A DNA stretch of 48,457 nt, taken from the NCBI GenBank assembly GCA_030627205.1, contig DAOUSN010000017.1:1-48457 (forward strand), in the 5' to 3' direction. The notes below the pieces were generated by a model. That model was not told where the DNA came from, did no database searches, and saw nothing but the letters and a program-made list of their open reading frames with translations. Positions 29,373 to 37,765 of the stretch are shown in pieces. The position numbers and the translations under genes were made by a program. Position 1 is the first letter of the stretch; the number at the start of each line of letters is the position of its first letter. Origin of the DNA: Methylococcaceae bacterium (GTDB lineage Bacteria; Pseudomonadota; Gammaproteobacteria; Methylococcales; Methylomonadaceae).

Positions 29373-31088
29373 TTAATTGAGACTAAGTTTATTTTTTAAT
29401 AAGGTAATAATATCTTCTAAAGGAATATCTTGATTTTCAATTGCTGTTCTCGAACGATACTCAACTATACCTTTATCTAAACCACGATCACCTAAAACTA
29501 AACGATGCGGAATACCAATTAATTCCATATCTGAAAACATAAATCCTGCGCGTACCTTACGGTCATCAAATAAAACATCAATGCCTGCATTAATTAACTG
29601 TTGATAAAGTTTTTCAGCGGCTTCTTTTAAGCGTACTGATTTGTGCATATTCATCGGGCAAAGAGCAACTTGAAACGGAGCTAGTGCATTTGACCATAAA
29701 ATTCCTTTATCATCATGGTTTTGCTCAATTGCTGCGGCAACAATACGAGAAATACCTATTCCATAACATCCCATAATCAGGGTTTGATTTTTACCTGACT
29801 CATTAATAACCGTCGCATTCATTGCTTGGCTATATTTATTCCCTAATTGAAAAATATGTCCTACTTCAATTCCACGTGCAAGTGTTAATTTTCCCTGATT
29901 ATCAGGACTTAGATCACCTGTAATCACACGACGTAAATCTTCAATTTGTTCAGGTAAAGTTATATCACGTTCCCAGTTGACATGCTGATAATGTTTATCA
30001 TCTTGATTTGCACCACAGATAAAATCTGCCATTAAAGTAACACTGCGGTCGGCAATCATCGGAATAGTTAAATCAAAAATTCCAATGGAACCAGGTTTAC
30101 AACCACATGTTTCTATAACTTCCGCATCCGAGGCAAATGTTAAGGGTGAAGCAATTCCCTTAATTTTTTCAGCTTTAAGCGGGTTTAATTCATGATCTCC
30201 GCGTAATAATAAAGCTATAACCCCACCGTTATCAGCTTTTACAATTAAAGTTTTTAAACACTGTTTAGATGAAGTATTAAAAAATTTACTCACTTCATTA
30301 ATGGAATGTTGATTTGGAGTATCAACTAACTGTTTATCAGTACTGGGTTTAGCACGCTCACCCATTGGCATCATGGCTTCGGCTTTTTCAACATTAGCGG
30401 CATAATCACTTGTCGTTGAGAAAGCAATTGCATCTTCTCCTGAGTCGGCTAATACATGAAATTCATGTGAAATTGCACCACCAATCGCACCAGAATCAGC
30501 CTGCACTGCCCGAAACTTTAAACCTAAACGATTAAAAATAGTACAATAGGCTTGGAACATAACATCATACGTTTGCTGTAATGATTCTGGGGTTAAATGA
30601 AATGAATAGGCATCTTTCATAATAAATTCACGTGATCGCATAACTCCAAAGCGTGGGCGAATTTCATCACGAAATTTAGTTTGAATTTGATAATAATTAA
30701 CAGGTAACTGTTTATAACTTTTTAATTCATGACGTGCCAAGTCGGTGATAATTTCTTCATGAGTTGGGCCTAAACAAAAATCTCGATGATGACGATCTTT
30801 TAAGCGTGCAAGTTCAGACCCATAGCGTTCCCAACGTCCTGTTTCTTGCCATAATTCAGCTGGTTGTAGCGCAGGCATTAGCAATTCCAAAGCTCCTGCT
30901 TTTTCCATTTCTTCACGGGTAATTTTTTCTACTTTTCGTAAAACCCGTAAGCCTAGTGGTAACCAAGTGTAAAGTCCTGCCGCAAGTTTACGGACTAATC
31001 CTGCACGAATCATAAGTTTATGACTGGCTATTTCAGCATCGGTCGGGGTTTCTTTAACAGTGCTTAATGGGAATTGTGAAGTACGCAT
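29373..31088 (-). CDS. proS: Prolyl-tRNA synthetase
   Basis: ProS charges tRNA-Pro. The 571-residue length matches the bacterial type with an insertion (editing) domain. Class II motifs are seen: [21 protein letters not shown] (with motif 1 before it), [26 protein letters not shown] (motif 2), and [17 protein letters not shown] (motif 3). The INS editing domain lies around residues 225-385, and the anticodon-binding domain at the C-terminus ([20 protein letters not shown]). It is a single-gene unit, convergent with the TssJ-like gene. Confidence 0.98.
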   Translation of the reverse strand: MRTSQFPLSTVKETPTDAEIASHKLMIRAGLVRKLAAGLYTWLPLGLRVLRKVEKITREEMEKAGALELLMPALQPAELWQETGRWERYGSELARLKDRHHRDFCLGPTHEEIITDLARHELKSYKQLPVNYYQIQTKFRDEIRPRFGVMRSREFIMKDAYSFHLTPESLQQTYDVMFQAYCTIFNRLGLKFRAVQADSGAIGGAISHEFHVLADSGEDAIAFSTTSDYAANVEKAEAMMPMGERAKPSTDKQLVDTPNQHSINEVSKFFNTSSKQCLKTLIVKADNGGVIALLLRGDHELNPLKAEKIKGIASPLTFASDAEVIETCGCKPGSIGIFDLTIPMIADRSVTLMADFICGANQDDKHYQHVNWERDITLPEQIEDLRRVITGDLSPDNQGKLTLARGIEVGHIFQLGNKYSQAMNATVINESGKNQTLIMGCYGIGISRIVAAAIEQNHDDKGILWSNALAPFQVALCPMNMHKSVRLKEAAEKLYQQLINAGIDVLFDDRKVRAGFMFSDMELIGIPHRLVLGDRGLDKGIVEYRSRTAIENQDIPLEDIITLLKNKLSLN

Positions 31089-31103
31089 GGTATTTAAGAC
31101 TAA

Positions 31104-31109
31104 ATTATA
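31104..31109 (-). promoter_or_regulatory. Possible proS -10 box
   Basis: A perfect TATAAT on the minus strand lies 15 bases before the proS ATG and directly follows the terminator stem of the upstream operon. No good -35 is seen. If used, the proS leader would be only about ten bases with no Shine-Dalgarno. Confidence 0.3.
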
Positions 31110-31132
31110 AAAAATCAGTTATTTCACTGATT
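31109..31132 (-). terminator. Rho-independent terminator of the PycTM operon
   Basis: On the minus strand AATCAGT pairs perfectly with ACTGATT around a six-base loop, and the stem runs into six Ts. It lies about 85 bases after the stop of the last gene of the three-gene operon 34023-31217. Confidence 0.75.
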
Positions 31133-31216
31133 ACTATGGAAAGGTAAAAGTAATGATACTTAACTTTTATGCTGTTTTTTATTTATGAAATTTTCCTGTG
31201 AAGTAGTTTTTTAAAA

Positions 31217-31561
31217 TCAAGAATGATTAATACCTAAAAATCTCCCAACAAATGCAAACCATTTATTAAAACCAATGGTCACTAGCACAAAACCTAGCAT
31301 TAAAACACCTTCTTCTATAATAGTTTCTATAATATCAGCAGTAGCAATGATTGAACCATAATCAATAAACTCATCGCTAAAATCTAACATTAAGCCGATT
31401 GCTATACAAATAAAACCAAATAAAATTAAATTCCAACTTCCTCCTGAGAGTTCAGGATACTTTTTTCCTGACCGCCATAAAATAAAAACCAAACTGAAAA
31501 CTAAGGTTGCTTTTATGCCTTCAAGAATAGCATCAACAATATTAATAGGATCTACAAACAT
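31217..31561 (-). CDS. Small multi-pass membrane protein, third gene of the PycTM operon
   Basis: The 114-residue hydrophobic protein has about three membrane segments: near 12-29 (ILEGIKATLVFSLVFILW), 43-61 (WNLILFGFICIAIGLML) and 83-101. Between the second and third is an acidic stretch DFSDEFIDYGSIIATADIIE. The pattern recalls the membrane modules sometimes placed before GGDEF domains, but no output domain is attached. It lies 75 bases after the ACT-V4R gene and shares the terminator at 31132-31109. I do not recognise a named family; a role as membrane partner of the PycTM protein is inference from position. Confidence 0.7.
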   Translation of the reverse strand: MFVDPINIVDAILEGIKATLVFSLVFILWRSGKKYPELSGGSWNLILFGFICIAIGLMLDFSDEFIDYGSIIATADIIETIIEEGVLMLGFVLVTIGFNKWFAFVGRFLGINHS

Positions 31562-31636
31562 AAAATTCTTCTTAATAATTAAAATTATAGGTAATGCTAA
31601 AAAAACTATTTTCTTGATTTTTTAGAAATAATACTG

Positions 31637-32356
31637 CTAATATTTTTTACTTACCGAAAAAATGCAAGTCTTACTTTTATAAGCTCGACATTTTATTTTT
31701 TCAACATAAACATCTTGTTTAGTTTTGATTAATCCTACAATAAATCCTGTTAAAAAGTCGCATTGGGTAACAGTTACAATACTTTCTTCTGGACTCATAC
31801 AAAAAGGACAAACTGAAACATGTAGTTCATTATCTATTACTTTAGCTAATGAAAAAGGTGAAATAACAGGTAACACTATTTTTTTAAGTGCTTTGGTAAT
31901 AGATTCATCAATGTGTAAAAATTTGTAATGATTAATAGCTATTTTTTTACCAACCATCTTCCCTACTTCATAAAGAATAGCGGTCTTATTTTCTTCGTCT
32001 TCTCTATCAAGTTTTTTTGCATATTCATTTAAAGGTATCATTATATCTGGATAGCTTTGCACAATATGATTACCAATAGTGAGCAATGACTCTTTATTTT
32101 TTAAATCAGTTTTTAAAACCTCATGTACATGCTCTACAGTTTTTAACTCTTGAATTAAACTATCAACAATTTCGTTACTTAGTTTTTCATAATTATAAGA
32201 TAATGACAAGATAAGATGATATTTTTCATTATGATGCTTGGGTTTTTCTCTTGAATGGTCAACAATAATAAAGTTTTTTTCCATAAGCAATAGTGTAATT
32301 CGTGCGAGAATTCCTACTGCATTCGTGTCTATCAAAAAATCCAGCGTTATTTTCAT
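31637..32356 (-). CDS. ACT-like / V4R ligand-sensing protein
   Basis: The 239-residue soluble protein opens with an ACT-like fold at about 1-80 (DFLIDTNAVGILARITLLLMEKNFIIVDH compares with ACT domains). It then has a helical stretch entering a V4R domain at about 120-239 (LYEVGKMVGKKIA; CDFLTGFIVGLI; VEKIKCRAYKSKTCIFSV). V4R domains bind small hydrophobic ligands or tetrapyrroles in BchJ and XylR/DmpR-type sensors. Cysteines at 183, 186, 199, 213 and 221 (CPFC, QCDF, IKC, TC) could bind a metal. The start overlaps the end of the PycTM fusion gene by four bases, so the two are tightly coupled. The ligand is unknown. Confidence 0.75.
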   Translation of the reverse strand: MKITLDFLIDTNAVGILARITLLLMEKNFIIVDHSREKPKHHNEKYHLILSLSYNYEKLSNEIVDSLIQELKTVEHVHEVLKTDLKNKESLLTIGNHIVQSYPDIMIPLNEYAKKLDREDEENKTAILYEVGKMVGKKIAINHYKFLHIDESITKALKKIVLPVISPFSLAKVIDNELHVSVCPFCMSPEESIVTVTQCDFLTGFIVGLIKTKQDVYVEKIKCRAYKSKTCIFSVSKKY

Positions 32357-34023
32357 TGTTTTTTAATATGCAATTGCTCATACTTTAGAATAATATAACG
32401 CGCGATATTTGAATCCGTTAACATTCCATCAGTCATAATTAATAATCGTGGATGTCCATTCCAGCTAATTGGTGCTAAACCTTCTGCCTCTTCGAACCCT
32501 GATAAACCCTCTACAGTAACGCGTTGTGTAGTATTTTTTTGTATGTTCCACAGCCATAATTTAAATTCAATATTTTTACTTTTACCAACAGGACCGCTTA
32601 CAATCAGATAACCATCTAAACGTGGAATATAGTTAAGACTACGGATTCCTTCTCCTCCTAAATCTATAAAATGTACTTCTGGTGAAATTTTAAGAGGGGT
32701 TTGTAAGTTAAATACATCGTTAATATTATCTAAAGTCAATATAATTGCCTTATTATCCTTTAAGGGCGAACGCAAACCTAACAGTAATTTATCTTGGGTG
32801 GGGTTTAGGCTTAATCCTTCAATATTAAACCCTTGTTTTGACTTACTGTTTTTTTCTTCTAAAGCCATTCTTAAAAATGGATGTTGGTCGGCAATAGCCA
32901 CTTTCAAGGTCTTAATGACGATAGGTTTAATAATAGTTTGTTCTTGAATTTGAAAACGAACTAATTTTTCACGATTTTTTTTTCTTTTGCCTTTACTGGT
33001 AAAAGAATGAGAGGTAATTGCATACAAATAACCTTGGTTATCACTATCAATCCCTTCAAGATCATCCAATTTTCTAAAATCTGCGTATTGCCCAGACTCT
33101 AAAAATTGTTTTTGCGGATAAAGTGGAGTTGCAGTAAATACACCTTTATTACTTAATGTTAATATATCAAAAGGATGATCTTTTTCATCATTAACGGTAA
33201 GAAAGCGTCCATCAGATAATTGCTGTACACCTGAAGCCTCTTTAACCGTATCTAATGATTTAAATTCATAAAAAGTTGGAAAATCTGGTGATTCTAACGC
33301 GCTAACATCAGGAATAATCACATTCATATTTAAAGAAATATAAATAACAAAAAATAAAGCAATGCTTGTGGCTAATCCCGCTATAAATATATTATAAGCA
33401 AGACGTAATAATTTGAATTTTCTAACTAATCCAATACCTAAACCATGTGTATGTTGGGCAATGTGTCGATAAGTTAGCTCTCTATTTTTCATGATTTTTC
33501 CCACGACTTTAAGATAATCATCTTCTTTTAAATTAATAAAATGTCCAAAAAATAAAATATTAGCTTTTCCAGTAAAAAAATCTTTTTTAGTGACTTTAAG
33601 ACTACTATTAATATTAGGACGTGCGGCACGAATAGCTAAAAACATCGCCATAAGACTTGTTAATAGTAAAACGCCTATAGGAAGTAATAAATAAGGATTT
33701 GAGTTAAAAATAATACCTCCACTTGCAATGACAACCGATAAAATGAATCCATTAATTGAAATCATAATATTCGCTTTATTATCAGCTAGTGCTGTTAACG
33801 CTAATTGAGTACGGCAAGAACTCCTAAACATAGTTTCGATACCACGAATACTACCTTTTTCTTTAAAATCAGATTTTTTATTTTTATTTTTCTTTTTCTT
33901 TTTCTTTTTTGTAGTCAATTCTAGTTCAGTATCATTTATATCAGGAGTTAGTGAAGACATCTTTACTTCGTTTTCTTCCGATAAAGGGAGAGGGTCTGGT
34001 TTTTTTAAAAGTAATTCCGACAT
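32353..34023 (-). CDS. PycTM (DUF5706) membrane effector domain fused to DUF3616-like domain
   Basis: The 556-residue protein has a lysine-rich cytoplasmic N-terminus (seven lysines at 39-45) and then a PycTM/DUF5706 domain at about 60-235. Landmarks are ALADNKANIMISINGFILS at the start of TM1 (about 85-106), TM2 at about 110-132 ending AIRAARPN, NILFFGHFINLKEDDY, and RKFKLLRLAYNIFIAGL leading into TM3 (about 210-232). PycTM domains are the pore-like effectors of Pycsar anti-phage systems. After TM3 comes a segment of about 300 residues resembling DUF3616 (EASGVQQLSDGRFLTVNDE, DLEGIDSDNQGYLYAITS, NIEGLSLNPTQDKLLLGLRS, LGGEGIRSLNY), probably a beta-propeller outside the cytoplasm. AGGA lies nine bases before the ATG. 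No cyclase is adjacent. This fusion is unusual to me. Confidence 0.85.
   Translation of the reverse strand: MSELLLKKPDPLPLSEENEVKMSSLTPDINDTELELTTKKKKKKKNKNKKSDFKEKGSIRGIETMFRSSCRTQLALTALADNKANIMISINGFILSVVIASGGIIFNSNPYLLLPIGVLLLTSLMAMFLAIRAARPNINSSLKVTKKDFFTGKANILFFGHFINLKEDDYLKVVGKIMKNRELTYRHIAQHTHGLGIGLVRKFKLLRLAYNIFIAGLATSIALFFVIYISLNMNVIIPDVSALESPDFPTFYEFKSLDTVKEASGVQQLSDGRFLTVNDEKDHPFDILTLSNKGVFTATPLYPQKQFLESGQYADFRKLDDLEGIDSDNQGYLYAITSHSFTSKGKRKKNREKLVRFQIQEQTIIKPIVIKTLKVAIADQHPFLRMALEEKNSKSKQGFNIEGLSLNPTQDKLLLGLRSPLKDNKAIILTLDNINDVFNLQTPLKISPEVHFIDLGGEGIRSLNYIPRLDGYLIVSGPVGKSKNIEFKLWLWNIQKNTTQRVTVEGLSGFEEAEGLAPISWNGHPRLLIMTDGMLTDSNIARYIILKYEQLHIKKQ
33874..33910 (-). repeat. Hexanucleotide repeat coding the lysine tract
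   Basis: On the minus strand the tract reads as AAAAAG three times followed by AAAAAT twice, within a longer A-rich run. It encodes the Lys/Asn linker of the PycTM protein. Because the unit is six bases, slippage would alter linker length without a frameshift. Confidence 0.8.
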
Positions 34024-34069
34024 GAGCTAAAATCCTAGTTTAAATAATCTTCATTTGATTCTAACATGT

Positions 34070-34111
34070 TTTTTATGAGACAAAAGTAACACTGTTTCCT
34101 TTTTGTGAGAC
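34070..34111. promoter_or_regulatory. Phased direct repeat upstream of the PycTM operon
   Basis: TTTTTATGAGAC (34070-34081) and TTTTTGTGAGAC (34100-34111) match at 11 of 12 positions and are exactly 30 bases apart, about three helical turns. They lie 47-88 bases upstream of the operon's first ATG, next to a TAGAAT (minus strand, 34063-34058) that lacks a good -35. This looks like an activator-binding site. Confidence 0.5.
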
Positions 34112-34251
34112 GCATTTTAATTTTATTTTATATATTATTTATTCTGAATAAAACTCCACTATTATTAAGTTCCAAAGGCTAAATATTACAACTTCAATTT
34201 TATAGCGATTATTTTATAATCAGGAATTATTAGACTAAAACAGCAGAATAA

Positions 34252-35352
34252 TTAATAAACTTTATTCAGGTTATTATTATGACTTTTAGGCCAAGCGTTA
34301 AGTACAGACTTAACGACAGTCGCTAATGGAATGGCAAAAAACACCCCCCAAAAACCCCAAAGCCCTCCAAAAAATAAAATGGCAATAATAATAGCAATCG
34401 GGTGTAAATTAACCGCTTCTGAAAAGAGCAAAGGTACTAAAACTACCCCGTCTATTGCTTGAATAATTGAATAAGCAATCACTGTATAAATAAATGAATC
34501 ATGACTAAAACCCCATTGTGTATACGCAACACCCAAAACAGGAAAAGTAACTAACGTTGCTCCAACATAGGGAATAATAACTGATAATCCCATTAATACC
34601 GCTAATAGCATGGCATAATTTAACCCTAAAGTGGAAAAAGTTATATAACTTGCTGCCCATAGAATAAAAACTTCAACAAATTTTCCACGAACATAATTTG
34701 CAATTTGGATGTCAACTTCTTTCCAAACTTTAGTGGTTAAATTACGATCTTTAGGGGTAAAGCGTAACAGCCATTCAAGCAGTATGTTTTTATCTTTTAA
34801 CAAAAAATAAACCATTAACGGAACTAAAAATAAATAAACCATCGCTGAAACCAAGCTAACCACGGAGGCTACTGAGCCTGAAATAATTTCTTGTCCATAT
34901 TGAAGTAATTCATTTTGCACTGAAATTATTACTTTTTTAACACTATCTTCGGTCATTAACTGCGGATATAGCTCTGGTAAATGCAAAATTTGGATCTGCA
35001 TTGTGTTAAGCATATCTGGAATTCGTTGCGCTAATTGAATAGTTTGAGAGAAAACCATGGGCATTAACACAAAAATAGAAAAGCCTAGGCAGGTTACAAA
35101 TGCTGAAAAAATGGTATAAACGGCAAATAAACGTGATAAGTTTTTCTTTTCAGCTTTAATGACTAAGCCATTTAATAAATAAGCAATAACAATAGATGCA
35201 AGCACAGGCATCAATAAATCAGATAAAAAGTAGATTAATAAAAAACCAAATAATAAAATAACTGCTAGAGCAACAGTTTGCGAATTAGGTAAAAATCGCT
35301 GTATCCGATGACTGATAAAATGAAAGCTTGAAGAATACGAAGGCGTTGTCAT
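34252..35352 (-). CDS. AI-2E family transporter / PerM-like permease
   Basis: The 366-residue inner-membrane protein has about seven to eight hydrophobic segments in the AI-2E (PerM/TqsA/YdiK) arrangement: LAVILLFGFLLIYFLSDLL near the start, MPVLASIVIAYLLNGLV, the central soluble stretch, VYLFLVPLMVYFLLKDK, and the late FGGLWGFWGVFFAIPLATVVK signature. The family exports varied substrates, including Na+/H+ exchange in some members, and the name AI-2E is historical. The gene follows rluB at 108 bases and precedes the PycTM operon with a 228-base gap. Confidence 0.9.
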   Translation of the reverse strand: MTTPSYSSSFHFISHRIQRFLPNSQTVALAVILLFGFLLIYFLSDLLMPVLASIVIAYLLNGLVIKAEKKNLSRLFAVYTIFSAFVTCLGFSIFVLMPMVFSQTIQLAQRIPDMLNTMQIQILHLPELYPQLMTEDSVKKVIISVQNELLQYGQEIISGSVASVVSLVSAMVYLFLVPLMVYFLLKDKNILLEWLLRFTPKDRNLTTKVWKEVDIQIANYVRGKFVEVFILWAASYITFSTLGLNYAMLLAVLMGLSVIIPYVGATLVTFPVLGVAYTQWGFSHDSFIYTVIAYSIIQAIDGVVLVPLLFSEAVNLHPIAIIIAILFFGGLWGFWGVFFAIPLATVVKSVLNAWPKSHNNNLNKVY

Positions 35353-35460
35353 AAGTATAGATAATAAAGGGGTGGCTTTATAATGTGTTTATTATATCCG
35401 TATCTGCTATTTGAAAGTAATAAATAACCAACCATTAATTTTCTATATTTTACTATTTAC

Positions 35461-36378
35461 TTATCGACCGTGTTTAAATGATTGCCGTTTAGTTTTTTTC
35501 AACATTGGATGGTTTTTATTTTTTGGAGATAACGGTTTTTGCTGCCAATCAGGTTTTGGTTTTTTTTCTACTTTAAGGTTAACAAATTCCATTAAAATCG
35601 TTAATTCTTTTTCATTTAATTCATAAAATAAATGGGCTTTAACCCGTTCAGGTAGGATAGCAGGCCCGTACCTAACACGCATCAAACGGCTGACTGTGAC
35701 TTCTTGAGATTCCCACAAACGTCTTACTAAACGGTTTCGACCTTCTTTAACCACAACGTGATACCATTTATTCGCACCTTCACCTGCAAAAAATTTCACA
35801 TCATCAAAATGGGCAACACCATCTTCTAGCTCAACCCCTGTTTTTAAACGTGTCAACATTTCATCATCAACATTACCTAATATTCTGACCGCATATTCAC
35901 GCTCAACCTCGGATGATGGGTGCATGAGACGATTTGCTAACTCACCATTATTGGTGACTAAAATTAATCCTGAAGTATTTATATCTAAACGTCCAATCGC
36001 AATCCAACGTCCAATTTGTAATTTAGGTAGTTGGGTAAAAATAACAGGACGACCTTCTGGGTCACGACGAGTTACCACTTCGCCAGTTGGTTTATGATAA
36101 ACTAGTACTCGAGTTGGTTGTTCGCCGAACTTTTCCCAATGAACAATCCGTCCTCTTATATGCAAGACATCCCCAGTTATTAATGACTGCCCTAAACTAA
36201 CTTTAATTCCATTAATTGTTAATAACCCTTCTTCTATCCAACGTTCAATTTCACGCCGTGAGCCTAATCCTCCCCGTGCTAAAACTTTGTGAGCGCGCTC
36301 CCCACTTTTAAATTCTTCAAGATTATTGATTTTAGCTTCGGGTTGATTAATTTTTTGCTTTTTACGTTTGTTACTCAC
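35461..36378 (-). CDS. rluB: 23S rRNA pseudouridine(2605) synthase
   Basis: RluB isomerises U2605 of 23S rRNA. The 305-residue protein has an S4 RNA-binding domain at about 28-80 (HKVLARGGLGSRREIERWI) and the pseudouridine synthase core with the catalytic aspartate at about 132 in GRLDINTSGLILVTNNGEL, plus REYAVRI and RNRLVRRLWESQEV. The basic C-terminal tail (PKPDWQQKPLSPKNKNH) is typical. RluE/RluF are less likely, given the S4 domain plus length. The start is divergent from a 289-base gap before the acyl-CoA dehydrogenase gene. Confidence 0.93.
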   Translation of the reverse strand: MSNKRKKQKINQPEAKINNLEEFKSGERAHKVLARGGLGSRREIERWIEEGLLTINGIKVSLGQSLITGDVLHIRGRIVHWEKFGEQPTRVLVYHKPTGEVVTRRDPEGRPVIFTQLPKLQIGRWIAIGRLDINTSGLILVTNNGELANRLMHPSSEVEREYAVRILGNVDDEMLTRLKTGVELEDGVAHFDDVKFFAGEGANKWYHVVVKEGRNRLVRRLWESQEVTVSRLMRVRYGPAILPERVKAHLFYELNEKELTILMEFVNLKVEKKPKPDWQQKPLSPKNKNHPMLKKTKRQSFKHGR

Positions 36379-36554
36379 TGTTGTCCTTTTGAGTTGTTTG
36401 AGTGTGCTAAATTAAAGCTATGTTTAAAACTTCAAAATTATTTTTACTTATAATATTGTATTTTATCAATATAAAATAATTAATGTTAGATTATCAAGAA
36501 TTAAGGATGAAATTTTTACGCAATGATGAAGCATCTTATAACCTTTATTAAAGA

Positions 36555-36671
36555 ATGCTGTTATTATGGTCATTAGCTTATATGTTGTTTGTTACATTTA
36601 AAATCTTACCAGAATTATTAAATATTAAACTTGATTATCTTGCCCTTAGCCAACTTTTTAAATCATCATGA
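36555..36671 (+). CDS. Possible 38-residue hydrophobic leader peptide
   Basis: An ATG at 36555 opens a 38-codon frame (MLLLWSLAYMLFVTF then ILPELL) whose TGA stop overlaps the ATG of the acyl-CoA dehydrogenase gene as ATGA. That arrangement suggests translational coupling, but no strong ribosome binding site is visible and such a short frame can arise by chance. Another 22-codon frame sits just upstream in the same phase. The remainder of the 289-base gap holds nothing else I can identify. Confidence 0.22.
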   Translation: MLLLWSLAYMLFVTFKILPELLNIKLDYLALSQLFKSS

Positions 36672-37765
36672 ATTATGACTTCAGCCAAATCCCAGCTCAA
36701 GGTGATAAATATGCATCACGCCTGCGTATTCGTCATTGTGGAAGACTTCAATTTTTAAAACATGCTGTTTCTGTTGAATTCGGTGGACATGGTGATAGTT
36801 TTGAAGATCTAATTATTGCTCATCAAGGACTTGGAAAACAGTGTTTAGATAGTGGTTTAATATTGTCGATTAATGCCCATTTATGGGGAGCTATATTTCC
36901 AATTATGAGCTTTGGATCTATTCAACAACGACAGCGTTGGTTACCTGCTTTATTATCGGGTGAAATGATCGCAGGACAGGCAATTACTGAACCACAAGCA
37001 GGTTCAGATATGAATGCTTTGACAGCAACCGCTACTGTAAGTGATAAAGGATTTATTCTAAAAGGGCATAAACGTTTTATTACTAACGCGCCTATTGCGG
37101 ATACTTTAATTATTTATGCTAAATTAGATAATAAATTAACCGCTTTTTTAGTGAAACGTGAAGATAAAAAGGTATTTTTTACTGATAATAATCCAGTGAA
37201 AGGCTGTGCAACTGCAACAATGGGTGATGTTCTTTTAGAAAACTGCTTAATCCCTACGGATAGGAAACTAGGAAAAGTAGGAGCTGGTGCATTAATGATA
37301 CAAAATGCACTGGAATTAGAACGCTCCTTTATTTTTGCAGGTCTTAGTGGCATCATGGAATGGCAATTAGAAACAGTTATAAATTATAGTAGAACCAGAA
37401 AAGTTAATGGGGCGCATTTAGGTAAAAATCAGGCAATTAGTCATAAAATTGCTGAAATGAAATTGCGTTTAGAAACCATAACTTTATGGCTTAATGAATG
37501 TGCACGTTTAAAAATAAAAAATAAACGCTTAACACTAGCTAGTGCGCAAACTAAACTATACGCTTCTGAAGCCTTTTTACAGTCAAGTTTAGATGCTATA
37601 CAAATTATGGGAACAATGGGATTATTAGAGACCAATAAAATGAATGATTTTGTACATGATGCGATTGCCAGTCGTTTATTTGCAGGCTCTTCTGAGATCC
37701 AAAAAAATATTATTGCTAAATTATTAGGAACAGGTGAGGGTTATAAAAACGAGGAGGAAAAATGA
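36668..37765 (+). CDS. Acyl-CoA dehydrogenase family protein
   Basis: This FAD enzyme family oxidises acyl-CoA or acyl-carrier-protein thioesters. The 365-residue product has the mid-domain signature GQAITEPQAGSDMNALTATA, the KGHKRFITNAP loop, and the C-terminal helical domain ending in AGSSEIQKNIIAKLLG. The residue where medium-chain enzymes carry the catalytic glutamate is alanine here (FAGSSE). However, Glu218 in LELERSFIFAG matches the alternative position used by isovaleryl-CoA-type enzymes, so activity is plausible. An in-frame stop just upstream fixes the ATG as the earliest start; the N-terminal helical domain is somewhat short. The stop overlaps the next gene as ATGA. Substrate unknown. 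Confidence 0.9.
   Translation: MNYDFSQIPAQGDKYASRLRIRHCGRLQFLKHAVSVEFGGHGDSFEDLIIAHQGLGKQCLDSGLILSINAHLWGAIFPIMSFGSIQQRQRWLPALLSGEMIAGQAITEPQAGSDMNALTATATVSDKGFILKGHKRFITNAPIADTLIIYAKLDNKLTAFLVKREDKKVFFTDNNPVKGCATATMGDVLLENCLIPTDRKLGKVGAGALMIQNALELERSFIFAGLSGIMEWQLETVINYSRTRKVNGAHLGKNQAISHKIAEMKLRLETITLWLNECARLKIKNKRLTLASAQTKLYASEAFLQSSLDAIQIMGTMGLLETNKMNDFVHDAIASRLFAGSSEIQKNIIAKLLGTGEGYKNEEEK

Noticed and set aside
31217-34023. A classical Pycsar system
   Set aside because: No PycC-type nucleotide cyclase is adjacent, so only the effector-type domain is shared.
35411-35626. Small forward frame inside the rluB 3' end
   Set aside because: It is an antisense shadow of rluB with no ribosome binding site or family resemblance.
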